17,489 nucleotides of DNA, from positions 1-17,489 of the forward strand of contig CAZSYM010000044.1 in the NCBI GenBank assembly GCA_964611145.1, in the 5' to 3' direction. Shown here piece after piece: positions 5,553-14,741 of the stretch. This DNA is from WFQV01 sp964611145. GTDB taxonomy: Bacteria > Bacteroidota > Ignavibacteria > Ignavibacteriales > Melioribacteraceae. Below the pieces are notes generated by a model. The model had not been told where the DNA came from and did no database searches. It saw nothing but the letters and a program-made list of their open reading frames with translations. Each line of letters starts with the position of its first letter. The first letter of the stretch is position 1. The translations under genes and the position numbers were made by a program.

Positions 5553-7117
5553 ATACGACTTCTCATTTTAATTATCGGCAAAATCATCTCCTCCATTGAA
5601 ATGCCGCCGTGTTGGAAAGTATCCTTGTAATAACTCAAATATTTATGATACTCGGTAGGATAAACGAAATAATAATCTTCTTTGGCAAAAATATAGCCGA
5701 CAGCCGCACCGCGATAAGGCAATTTGAAATCCTCGGGTTTACGCACAAACATAGCATGGCGGTCGTCCGTCTTTAAATTTCTACCATATTTAAACCGCAA
5801 GGATTTGGAAGCCTCCCTATCGCCCAAGACTTTTGCTCCCCGCAAGACGCGAATGCTCCCGTGATCCGTCGTAACAATAACGGTGGCATTCTTCATTTCG
5901 GAAATTATTTTAAACATACCCAAAAGAGAAGAATGTAAAAACCAACTGTTGGTCAAAGAGCGGTATGCGGCTTCGTCGGGAGCAATTTCCTTGAGCACAT
6001 CGCTATCGCTTCGACTATGTGCAATCATATCGAGGAAATTAACCACCACAGCCATGAAATGAGTCTTAAAATGCGAATGTATATTGCGCTGAAAATTCTT
6101 ACCGACTTCGGGGTCGATAATTTTCATATATTTTAGTTCCGTCCTTAGCTTCACATTTCGCTTCGAAAGATGTTTTTCCAAAAAATCTTTTTCGAATTTG
6201 TTCTGACTCCTTTCGTCGTCGCCACTTTTCCAAAGCTCGGGATAATTCTTTTGAATTTCCGAAGGATAAAGCCCGCTAAAAATAGCATTTCGCGCATAGG
6301 GCGTAGCGGTGGGAAGAATCGAATAATAATAATCCCGTTCAATATCAAACATTTCCCGCAAGTGTTTTTCCATACCGAGCCATTGGTCCAAACGCAGGCA
6401 ATCGAGAACGAAAAGGAAAACGGGACCTTCCGAAGCCTCGATTTCCGGTATCACGAATTTATCCAAAATTTGAGGCGAAAGAACGGGAGCATCGTCGGAA
6501 CCTTCGGAATGTATCCAGTCCAAATAATGCTTTTCGACAAATTTCCCAAATTCCTTATTGCTTTCCTTCCTTTGCTCCCAAAGACTTTGCCTTAAACCTA
6601 TATCCTCGTGTTCATCGAATTCCAAATCCCAATTCACAAGTTTCAAATAAATATCTATCCAATCCCGATAATCATAGGCGGTCATTAATTGTTGGGAAAT
6701 CTTGTGAAAATCGCTGAGATAATCTTTCGTAATGTATTCGGTGGATATCTGCTTACTTTGAAGAAATTTCTTGCACACCAGCAACACTTGAGAAGGCAAA
6801 ATGGGCTTAATCAAATAATCGCTAATCTTACTGCCAATGGCATCGTTCATCAAACTTTCTTCTTCGCTTTTGGTAATCATAACGACGGGGACATCGGGAT
6901 CTATTTCCTTTATTCTTGCCAAAGTTTCCAAGCCCCCCAAACCGGGCATCATTTCGTCCAAGAATATCAAATCGTATTTTCTTTCTCTTATTTCTTCTAT
7001 CGCATCCTCGCCGTTGGTAACGGTATCCACTTCGTAGCCCTTTTCGGTAAGGAAAATTATATGGGATTTCAGAAGTTCTATTTCATCATCGACCCAAAGA
7101 ATTTTATTTTTCTCCAT
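5549..7117 (-). CDS. porX: T9SS regulator PorX: response regulator fused to a PglZ phosphatase-like domain
   Basis: PorX is a two-component response regulator controlling T9SS genes in Porphyromonas and Flavobacterium, usually paired with the sensor PorY. The receiver domain (about 5-120) has the acidic pair D10/D11, phospho-acceptor D54 in FLDEMMPG, T82 and K104 (KP). After a helical linker, the PglZ/alkaline-phosphatase-superfamily domain (about 225-520) retains every metal and nucleophile position I can identify: D239 (FVLDCLRLDQW), T272 (PTATPYAR), D363 and H367 (FLDMIAHS), D418 and H419 (TTDHGS), and H503 (QHGG). An active zinc-dependent phosphatase or phosphodiesterase is therefore plausible. 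ATG at 7117 lies 12 bp after the sprA stop, and its AGAGG ribosome-binding site (7131-7127) overlaps that stop. No histidine kinase gene is in the window. Confidence 0.93.
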   Translation of the reverse strand: MEKNKILWVDDEIELLKSHIIFLTEKGYEVDTVTNGEDAIEEIRERKYDLIFLDEMMPGLGGLETLARIKEIDPDVPVVMITKSEEESLMNDAIGSKISDYLIKPILPSQVLLVCKKFLQSKQISTEYITKDYLSDFHKISQQLMTAYDYRDWIDIYLKLVNWDLEFDEHEDIGLRQSLWEQRKESNKEFGKFVEKHYLDWIHSEGSDDAPVLSPQILDKFVIPEIEASEGPVFLFVLDCLRLDQWLGMEKHLREMFDIERDYYYSILPTATPYARNAIFSGLYPSEIQKNYPELWKSGDDERSQNKFEKDFLEKHLSKRNVKLRTELKYMKIIDPEVGKNFQRNIHSHFKTHFMAVVVNFLDMIAHSRSDSDVLKEIAPDEAAYRSLTNSWFLHSSLLGMFKIISEMKNATVIVTTDHGSIRVLRGAKVLGDREASKSLRFKYGRNLKTDDRHAMFVRKPEDFKLPYRGAAVGYIFAKEDYYFVYPTEYHKYLSYYKDTFQHGGISMEEMILPIIKMRSRI

Positions 7118-7129
7118 TTCAAAAACCTC

Positions 7130-10100
7130 TTATTGAATAGTAATATTAACATCCAATCCCGCCTCGTTCGTAATAGTAGGCGGTATTCTGGAAGCTCCTT
7201 CCGGTTCCACCGTCGTACGCTTGTAATAAACCGAAAGTGTAACGCGAGAGCTCATCACGTATTTCACACGCGGTTCCAAAGTCGTTCGAGTGGTACCGTC
7301 CTGCGGTTTTCCGTTCTCGGAAAAATTATCCATATCAAATATAACGGTTGAATTCTTTCCGCTGGTATAACTGAACGAAATTTCAATATCGTTTTTGAGG
7401 GAAAGTCCGAAAAGAGGCAACTTGAAACCTCGCTTCTGGAAACTTGCCGTAAGCGAAATATCGCGAGAGCTGGATTCCGTGATACTATGCGTGGTAACAC
7501 CCAAATCGTAATTTGCTTTTGTATTGTATTTGAAAGAGCCGGTCATATTCCCGCCCCAAAGTTGCTTGAAAGTAATATTCAAGCCTATCAAAGGAGTGAA
7601 GCCGTAGGATATTTTCTGGGATTGGGTTTCCTGGAATCCGTCGGGATTAATTTTCCAACTTTCGGAATACTTGGAAGTATAAGCATGATTAAGGGAAATG
7701 CTTTGAGCAAATCCGCGAAACCATTTTAATTTTTCCAGACCGTTCCAGGTAATTCGCCAATTGGGACGGGGAACATATTTTACAAATTCGCCCAACAAAG
7801 GAATTTTAGAAAGCAATGGCAAAGTTTCGAACCCTTTAACAAAAGCATCGGAAAGGGACGCATTGGGAGTGGCACCCGCTCCGCCTCCGGTTTCTTTATA
7901 GAGTTCCTCAACTTTTTTAATACCGAAATCGAACATCAGGAAAGGCGGAAATGTCAAGAAAGAACGATCTATCTTACCGTTGGACATAATATTCGTAACT
8001 TCAATATTGCCGTAGTCGTCCGTGGTAATGGACACGGATTTGTTTATTCCCCAGCCCACATTCCAATTTATACTGATATTCGCTCCTTCCCAAAGAGGGC
8101 GTTGTGTTTTGAGCGCTACATTGTTGTTCTGCGTGAATCTATCCTGAAGGTTTCCGTTAGGCGCTCTCGGACCCGCATCGTAGGACAAGCCCAACATAAA
8201 TAAGCGCGTGGGACCTATTCTTTCCTGCTGTCGGAACCCCCAGAAATTTGTAAAGCCCGTTCCCGTTCCTCGCAAGCCCGAACTTCCTTTGCTATTGTTC
8301 TCGGAAAAATTAAGCGAGATACTTTCGTAATCGAACAGCAACCATTTTATACCGTCCCTCAGATATTCCAGCGCTCTTGTATAAATGGGCTTGCGCACGA
8401 CATTCGTGTCCTTAGCGGCTTTTTCCTCCTTGACTTTATCCTTATCGCCCTGTGGGGGACGTGCGGTTCTCCCCCGTCTTCCCCTATTGCGGGCAAACGA
8501 TGCGCGCGTGGTTTTACCGCCGAAACTTCCCGAGGAGGCTTTCCAACCCAATGCCTTGAAAAGCGGTTCCGTCAAGGATTTAAGTCGCAGCGTCAAGCCC
8601 GCCGTGATTTGATTCGAAAAACTGGCGGAACGTCCCAAATCCTTCTGATTGAAGTTATTCTTCCAATTGTATCTAACATTGTATCCCGCATTAAGATTAA
8701 AATATCTATCGAGATTCCAAAGCGAAGGGAGTTTCGGTTTGGTCTGAACCGCAAATGTTTGATTGTAACTATAATCCTTGCCGAAAAAGGCGCTAGTAAA
8801 AATCTCACGCCAAATTTCCCTTTCGCTCCTTTCCCTTCCGTAAGAATCCGTCAACAAATACGCAAGCGAGGAAGCAATATCCAATTTATAATTTATACCC
8901 AAATTCACAAAACCGCCCTCGGTGATTTTCCATGCAAGGGAAGCGCTCCTCTTGGCTGTAAAATCCCTTTGTACGGTCGGCTTTGCCACCGCCATATTGG
9001 AGTTTTCCTTCAAGCGACTTTTCGTATAACTGTATTTTCTACTAGCGGAAAAACTCGTGTTGAAACTTTGCGGTGTGAAATAAACCTTCACATTCCGATA
9101 GTCCTTAAAAACCCTTAACAAAGCTCCGAAAATGGGAATATTCGCAGGGTAAAAAAAGTTGTTACGACTAAAATTCAAAGAATAACGCGCATTGGCATTC
9201 CATACCCAGCTATTGTTCACCAGTGTAGTGGGATTCCGAGACATTCGCTTATTGAAATTAAAGCCGAAGTTCAGATTGTTTATAATATCTTCCACATACC
9301 AAGCACGCGAGGGAATACGAAAATGAATATTGTTCAAAGTCCACGTATCGGAAATGTTCACCGTTTGCACATCCGAAAGGAATTGTTCCGTAATCTTTTC
9401 CGCTTCCGCCTTGGAAACACCGGATTGAATTAACTTTTCCTTTTGAAGCGTTGCCGCTTCTTCCACTTTGATATCCGTACCGGGTTTGTAAAGCGGTTTA
9501 GCAATTCCCTCCGTGTGGGAATAATTGACTTTAAAATTCGTGCCTTTCAAATTAAAAGGAATAAGTTTCGTAGGGTCGAAATCCACGGAAACGCCCCAGC
9601 TCCGTTTATCCACTTTACTGCCGAATCTATCCGCCAATTTGTGGAAATACGGATTTGTTTGGGAAAGATTGGCATTGATTGTAAGCAAATCCGCCAATTT
9701 AATCGATGCGGAAGCCGCGTACGCCCAGCCGGGTGTATCGTCAGCGCCCACAAGTCGCAACTCGTTTACCCAAAGCTCTCCATAAACACGCCCGTCGTCC
9801 GGTAATGTTTTGGTTTTCTTCGGATTCTTCACCCCGAAAGTAAAGAAAGAAATCTTGCGCAGGGAAGGATTACCGATTACACCGTAAAAATGTCCTTTCT
9901 TCCCCTTAACCGGCACTTGATAGAAAGAATCTATTGCCGTTCTTGCCTGTTTCAAAGAAGTCAATTCGGCAAAGTCTATCGTGATTTCCTTCCAGCCGGG
10001 TTCCACCGGTTGACGATACTCGTAAAAGTTCAAGGAGTCCGTACCGAAGCGGAAATAGACTTCCGCGTTATAACCCGTTTCCTCATCATAATGCGAAATG

Positions 10101-13100
10101 GAATTCACATCGGCATCGTGGGTATCCCCATGCACAAAAAGTTTCATTTGATGATAATTAAAAATATTAAGCGGTTTATAGGGATACTTAACAATCTCAC
10201 GTTTATCGCCTTGCTCCAAGCCTTTAACAATCAGCTGTAAACTTTGCTCGTTTTTGTAAACCATCTGGTCCGGTTTACTACGGTCTCTTTCCCGATAAAC
10301 TCCCGGCGGAGAAGTATAATTAGGATTATCTTCGATGTTAATTGTGGAAACGGTCATGACTGTATCGTCCTCCGTAACCTTACCGGGCACAAGCACCTTA
10401 CGCCATTGATTACCGACAAGGTTCAATTCCGCCAAGCGAATATGCAACAATGTATCCACACCCTCGAACCAGAAGCGAATATATTCCACCAAAGTGAAAG
10501 TGGGGGAACCGATTTTTTCCACATAATCTTTTAGAGGGACGCGTATGAGGAACCACGGTTTGCTTCCTTCCCCGCCACCGGCGACAAAGGGATTGTTTTT
10601 AGTGGTATCGATGGGCACTTCATAACGGAAATAACTGTTCAATCTATCGAGCGTAAAATTATGGTTCAAATCCTCGCTGTTCGGCAATCTTCCCGCGTCC
10701 GTCAACGCCGCATTTCCTTCGGAGCCATTTATTCTGCTATAATCGGGATTTGATGTGAGCGTAAACGAAAAGTCGTCCCCGGCGGGGTCGCTACCCAATC
10801 CCAAAGTATCCAGCGCGCGCTCCTGCGCATCGGTAAGTCCATCAATACCGGTATCTTCCCCCTCGTCCACGAGGTCGTTTTGATTCTTATCCTCCGTATC
10901 GAGCACACCGTTGGGAATAACATCCTCGCTAATTTCACCCAAATCGATGTACATCTTAGCTCCGGGAGGAGCGTTTTCCACATATATCCAAAATTCAATG
11001 AATTGAATATTTTCTTCCACGAGATTGCTGGCGGTCGAGGAAAGCAATCTCATTATTCCGCCCCAATTCTGCTTATAATTCTCTTGAATTTTAGGATTCA
11101 TATTGTACATTCCACGTTTGCGCGGGTTAAAAACATAATCGAGGACGGTAACCTGGCGATCTTCCCGCGCCACACTTTTGCGATTTCCCCAGATATGAGT
11201 AACGAAAACATCCGAAGGAAGGTGATTATACCAAAAACTTTTAGCCTTGTAGCTCATAGCCTCTTCTTTTTCTATATTGGGCAGCAAAGGCATATTGTCG
11301 GGTACGCTCAAATCGTGCCAGCCGGTATAGGAAATTCCAATCGGAATAACTCTTTTGGCGCCTTCGAAATCGTCGATATAAGCGATGGATTTTCCCTTGT
11401 CGCTTTTAATCGTACTTTTTTTCGTGTTCGGGTCGGGACTAATATACGCCGCTTCCCCTTTCAAAGAAAAGGAGGACATTTGTTTAGTGGAAAATAAATA
11501 ATTCAATCCTTTCGTAACAAAAGGCAAATCGATAGAAGTTTTGAAATCGACTCCCATAATCGAATTGCTCATCGGCTCTTCGCCAATTCTGACCTTGTCG
11601 CTCAACGTTTCCTGGTTCAAATTCATGAAAGAAAATCCGAGGCGAGTTTTCTTATTAAACTCATAAAGCCCGCGCAAGCCAATCAAAGTTTTCGAGGCGA
11701 GTTGAAACAAGTCGTTCTGCTCATAAGTAATTTTAAGATTTGCTCCAGGCACCAAAGCGGAAGCGTTCCGTATATTGATTTGTCCTATGTTGTAATCCAC
11801 CGTATAATCAACGCCTTCCTTCAAGAGGCGGCCGTTCAAGTAAACTTTTACGGAGTTTTCCACCACATTAAAACCTATTTGATAAACGGAGGAAGAAGAA
11901 GCCGAATACTCACCGGAGATAGTGAATTTATCCTTTGATTTATCCTGTTCCGCAAAGGTTTTAGTGGTATCATAAACGGCATTATAAGCCAAATCTCTCG
12001 GTAATTCCTTCGGAAGGTCTCTACCGAAAGGTTCGAGGACGGGAAAGATAATTTCTCCCGTTTCGGGGAAAATAGTTTTACCCGGCAAGAAATCGAAAGC
12101 ACCGTCGGGCTGAGTGCCCGTCCCGCTTTCGTCCGTTTTATCCAATCCGAAAATGGTTACATATTTTTTGCCGTTCAGGTTATCCTGCGGGTCCTGCCCG
12201 GGCACAACGTAGTTAATGGATAATTTAAAACCTTCCTTGTTAATCTCCCTGCCGCCGAGAGGGTAAATATTCTTAAGCATCAATTTCCAAGCCTGTTTAT
12301 AAGCGGGCTGAAGATTCGGCGGTTTGATTAATTTAAGCAAAATCGTTCGGGCGGTATCGGATTGAAACTCCTTGACAAACTCACCGAAATAAACATCCTC
12401 CGGACCATTGCGTCCCTCGATTCTATACGCCACGCCTATCGCATCCGTCGGTTGAATTTGCACTTTAAAAGTGATGAAACCGGCATAAGGGTCATAGTCG
12501 TAATCCGCACCTTCGGTAAGTTTTACGAAACGTCCGCCAATAACATTTTGCCCGTTGATTTCCTCGGTAACATTGCGAAAAGAATCGGGATAGGAAACGG
12601 CTTCGCCGGGTGCGAATTCCCGCCCGGGTAAATTCAGGAAAGCATTTCCGCGCCTTTCCTTTTGCGTGTTCACAATACCGGTCGTGGTTTTCCAAACTTC
12701 CAAATCCTTGATGCGATAATAATTTTCCGTCGGACCTATAATCGGATTGGCATTTCCGTATATGTGATTAAAAATGTTCAACTTTTCGCTGGCATAGACG
12801 GTATCGACAAAGAAATGGTTTTCCGCATACTCCGTAGCATGCAACTCGAATTGTTGTTTTTCGGAACCGCCGCTAACGGAAACCTCTTTCATTTCGCTTT
12901 TTTTCTGGGAAGCGAGTGCGGTCAAACTAAAAGGTCCCAATTGAAATTTGGCTTTCACGCCGAAGAGCGCCTCGCTTCCGCCGACAAGCGAGGAGGTTTG
13001 AAGCGAAACATTTCCCGCCTCGATGCTCTTGATTATCTCGTCGTCATAACCCGTATATTTTATTTTCAATTGATTTTCGTACTCGAACGTTCTCTCGGTG

Positions 13101-13924
13101 TTCCAATCCGCACTTATCTTTAACTTATCGCCAATCATTCCGCTGACGTTTATCTGCACTTCCTGTTTAAAATCAGGCTCGTTACGAGTATTTCCCAAGA
13201 ACGAAGCCGTAAGTCCTTCGGTTTTTTCGTTACGCCATGCGCCGTGGATATTAACGGCGCCGTTAATTCTAAGGCTGATTTTAGGCGGTCCGAAAATGGA
13301 AAGGAAACCGGTGCTGGGCAAGGGTATTTCGATGTTCGTAATCTGAGTGAGCAAAGCGCTCAAATCGTTTCTATCTTCTTTAAATTCATATTTATAAGCC
13401 AACGCTTCCCAGTCGTCCCGAACAACGCTCTTCATTCTCATCTTGATGTATTCGTCAAGGGGAATTTTCAACAATTCTTTCGTTTCCTCCCCCGCTATGG
13501 TTTCTCGGATGATCACATAATTCCCCGTGGAATCCAGCTCGATGCTTCTTTTGAAAAATCTCTTGGAGGGACGGAGAAAGAAGCTGGAAGGTTTTTTCTG
13601 GCGAAAGGGAACGACGAAATAATCTTTTCTTTGATAATGAAAATATTTTAATCTTGCGGTGGAATCCAAAGCCATGGGGTCTAATTTCACGGAATCGGCT
13701 AAGCTCGTATCCTTAACCGCGGTTGTATCTTTAGGATAGAACTTGCTTTGAGCGTTCGAAAAAAGCAAAAGATTTTCCACCGCACCTTTTGTTTTCTCTA
13801 CCCCACTTCCGGCGGAATTCTTGACAGGTTGAAACCCCCAAGCGACAATCGTACTTAAAATTAAAAAGGAAAAGAAGAAGACTTTTCCTGCAAAATGATA
13901 TTTTTTCTTTTTCAAAAAAGACAC
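7130..13924 (-). CDS. sprA: Type IX secretion outer-membrane translocon SprA (Sov)
   Basis: SprA is the giant outer-membrane beta-barrel that forms the T9SS channel and is needed for secretion and gliding. This protein has 2264 residues; F. johnsoniae SprA and P. gingivalis Sov are about 2400-2500. Residues 1-31 form a basic, hydrophobic signal segment (KKKKYHFAG, then FFFSFLILSTIVAW). Family landmarks include ADWNTERTFEYENQL (272-286), EAGNVSL (302-308), YIDDFEGAKR near 850, and many alternating strands up to the C-terminal GLDVNITIQ. An acidic DxNxND/DGxxDxxE-like stretch lies near 1005-1033, and a strongly basic Gly/Arg-rich stretch near 1800-1840 is probably a loop. The start is GTG at 13924; an in-frame TAA 21 nt upstream excludes a longer form, and TTG at codon 4 is an alternative. 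No frameshift is seen. Confidence 0.95.
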   Translation of the reverse strand: MSFLKKKKYHFAGKVFFFSFLILSTIVAWGFQPVKNSAGSGVEKTKGAVENLLLFSNAQSKFYPKDTTAVKDTSLADSVKLDPMALDSTARLKYFHYQRKDYFVVPFRQKKPSSFFLRPSKRFFKRSIELDSTGNYVIIRETIAGEETKELLKIPLDEYIKMRMKSVVRDDWEALAYKYEFKEDRNDLSALLTQITNIEIPLPSTGFLSIFGPPKISLRINGAVNIHGAWRNEKTEGLTASFLGNTRNEPDFKQEVQINVSGMIGDKLKISADWNTERTFEYENQLKIKYTGYDDEIIKSIEAGNVSLQTSSLVGGSEALFGVKAKFQLGPFSLTALASQKKSEMKEVSVSGGSEKQQFELHATEYAENHFFVDTVYASEKLNIFNHIYGNANPIIGPTENYYRIKDLEVWKTTTGIVNTQKERRGNAFLNLPGREFAPGEAVSYPDSFRNVTEEINGQNVIGGRFVKLTEGADYDYDPYAGFITFKVQIQPTDAIGVAYRIEGRNGPEDVYFGEFVKEFQSDTARTILLKLIKPPNLQPAYKQAWKLMLKNIYPLGGREINKEGFKLSINYVVPGQDPQDNLNGKKYVTIFGLDKTDESGTGTQPDGAFDFLPGKTIFPETGEIIFPVLEPFGRDLPKELPRDLAYNAVYDTTKTFAEQDKSKDKFTISGEYSASSSSVYQIGFNVVENSVKVYLNGRLLKEGVDYTVDYNIGQINIRNASALVPGANLKITYEQNDLFQLASKTLIGLRGLYEFNKKTRLGFSFMNLNQETLSDKVRIGEEPMSNSIMGVDFKTSIDLPFVTKGLNYLFSTKQMSSFSLKGEAAYISPDPNTKKSTIKSDKGKSIAYIDDFEGAKRVIPIGISYTGWHDLSVPDNMPLLPNIEKEEAMSYKAKSFWYNHLPSDVFVTHIWGNRKSVAREDRQVTVLDYVFNPRKRGMYNMNPKIQENYKQNWGGIMRLLSSTASNLVEENIQFIEFWIYVENAPPGAKMYIDLGEISEDVIPNGVLDTEDKNQNDLVDEGEDTGIDGLTDAQERALDTLGLGSDPAGDDFSFTLTSNPDYSRINGSEGNAALTDAGRLPNSEDLNHNFTLDRLNSYFRYEVPIDTTKNNPFVAGGGEGSKPWFLIRVPLKDYVEKIGSPTFTLVEYIRFWFEGVDTLLHIRLAELNLVGNQWRKVLVPGKVTEDDTVMTVSTINIEDNPNYTSPPGVYRERDRSKPDQMVYKNEQSLQLIVKGLEQGDKREIVKYPYKPLNIFNYHQMKLFVHGDTHDADVNSISHYDEETGYNAEVYFRFGTDSLNFYEYRQPVEPGWKEITIDFAELTSLKQARTAIDSFYQVPVKGKKGHFYGVIGNPSLRKISFFTFGVKNPKKTKTLPDDGRVYGELWVNELRLVGADDTPGWAYAASASIKLADLLTINANLSQTNPYFHKLADRFGSKVDKRSWGVSVDFDPTKLIPFNLKGTNFKVNYSHTEGIAKPLYKPGTDIKVEEAATLQKEKLIQSGVSKAEAEKITEQFLSDVQTVNISDTWTLNNIHFRIPSRAWYVEDIINNLNFGFNFNKRMSRNPTTLVNNSWVWNANARYSLNFSRNNFFYPANIPIFGALLRVFKDYRNVKVYFTPQSFNTSFSASRKYSYTKSRLKENSNMAVAKPTVQRDFTAKRSASLAWKITEGGFVNLGINYKLDIASSLAYLLTDSYGRERSEREIWREIFTSAFFGKDYSYNQTFAVQTKPKLPSLWNLDRYFNLNAGYNVRYNWKNNFNQKDLGRSASFSNQITAGLTLRLKSLTEPLFKALGWKASSGSFGGKTTRASFARNRGRRGRTARPPQGDKDKVKEEKAAKDTNVVRKPIYTRALEYLRDGIKWLLFDYESISLNFSENNSKGSSGLRGTGTGFTNFWGFRQQERIGPTRLFMLGLSYDAGPRAPNGNLQDRFTQNNNVALKTQRPLWEGANISINWNVGWGINKSVSITTDDYGNIEVTNIMSNGKIDRSFLTFPPFLMFDFGIKKVEELYKETGGGAGATPNASLSDAFVKGFETLPLLSKIPLLGEFVKYVPRPNWRITWNGLEKLKWFRGFAQSISLNHAYTSKYSESWKINPDGFQETQSQKISYGFTPLIGLNITFKQLWGGNMTGSFKYNTKANYDLGVTTHSITESSSRDISLTASFQKRGFKLPLFGLSLKNDIEISFSYTSGKNSTVIFDMDNFSENGKPQDGTTRTTLEPRVKYVMSSRVTLSVYYKRTTVEPEGASRIPPTITNEAGLDVNITIQ

Positions 13925-14003
13925 AAGCGATACAAACCGAATTTAATTAAAAATCAATGTAAAGTTTTCTCGATAATACCTCCTTAATTTGTTAAAAACA
14001 TTG

Positions 14004-14035
14004 CGAAAATTAGAGATAAAAGAAGACTTTTTCAA
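14004..14035 (-). promoter_or_regulatory. Candidate Bacteroidota-type promoter for sprA-porX
   Basis: On the minus strand TTG (14035-14033) is followed after 20 nt by TAATTTTCG (14012-14004), close to TAnnTTTG. It lies in the 122-bp gap between the phosphatase stop and sprA, the largest gap in the ald-to-accD series. It would give a leader of about 75 nt. AAGGAGGT at 13985-13978 falls inside that leader, about 53 nt before the sprA start, too far to serve it. No terminator hairpin is seen in the gap, so read-through from ald is also possible. Confidence 0.4.
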
Positions 14036-14046
14036 TGCAAAAAAGA

Positions 14047-14739
14047 TTACACTATAATATCCTCTATGTGCGTCGGTTCTTGTATGGTGTCTATTATCTC
14101 CCCTTTTTCAATCACAACGGCACTCAGTTTATTTCCCACGCATGCACCCGTATCGATATAAAGTGCGTTCGATTCTTCCACATAAGTTACCTCTTTTTGA
14201 TGAGTATGTCCCACAATCTGCAATTTTCCGAGATTCAACAATTCGTCCCTTGTCCACAGCACGCCTCTATCCGTCACGTAATCCGCTTCTATCAAGGAAT
14301 AAAGCGGGGATAAATCCTCCTTATAATTTTCGGGTAAAAATCTTTTGTAGAAAGAAGAAACTCCCGCATGTGAAATAAAACAATCGTCCAGGTCGTAAAA
14401 CAAAGGCGCCTCCACAATCATTTTCAGATGTCGGGGTATTGCATCCTGGTGATTTTCGTACGATTCCAATGTGGTCTCGTTTCCGTTAAAAACCCATGAA
14501 CGGGCAAAAACTGAAGTGGGTTCTTTGAAAAAATAATAAAACATATAATCGTGATTGCCGGGAGTGAATTTTATTCTTTCGCTTTCGACAAAATTCATCA
14601 CTTTATAACTGTGCAATCCGCGGTCAACAAAATCCCCTATGCAATAAATTGGAATATTGGGATATTTGCTTTTTACGGCGTTGTACAAATCCAAAAAGGT
14701 GTAATAGCAACCGTGAATATCTCCGATAACAGCAAGCAT
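14047..14739 (-). CDS. Calcineurin-like metallophosphatase (bacterial PPP-type Ser/Thr phosphatase or diadenosine tetraphosphatase-like)
   Basis: This 230-residue protein has the full PPP-family metal-binding set: GDIHG (6-10), GDFVDRG (35-41), GNHD (61-64), SHAG (123-126) and GHTH (177-180). Such enzymes use two metal ions to hydrolyse phosphoesters; bacterial members act on phosphoproteins or on nucleotides such as Ap4A, and the substrate cannot be read from sequence. I chose ATG at 14739 (MLAVIGDIHG), because the first motif normally starts within a few residues of Met1; TTG at 14745 is the alternative. The ATG lies 2 bp after the CoA-transferase stop, so the two are almost certainly co-transcribed. 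No clear ribosome-binding site precedes it, as expected for coupled translation. Confidence 0.88.
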   Translation of the reverse strand: MLAVIGDIHGCYYTFLDLYNAVKSKYPNIPIYCIGDFVDRGLHSYKVMNFVESERIKFTPGNHDYMFYYFFKEPTSVFARSWVFNGNETTLESYENHQDAIPRHLKMIVEAPLFYDLDDCFISHAGVSSFYKRFLPENYKEDLSPLYSLIEADYVTDRGVLWTRDELLNLGKLQIVGHTHQKEVTYVEESNALYIDTGACVGNKLSAVVIEKGEIIDTIQEPTHIEDIIV

Positions 14740-14741
14740 AA

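Noticed and set aside
10825..10910. Acidic DxNxND/DGxxD stretch in SprA as a separate calcium-binding domain
   Set aside because: Similar acidic stretches seem usual in SprA proteins of this group and no repeated domain is formed, so it is described within the gene only.
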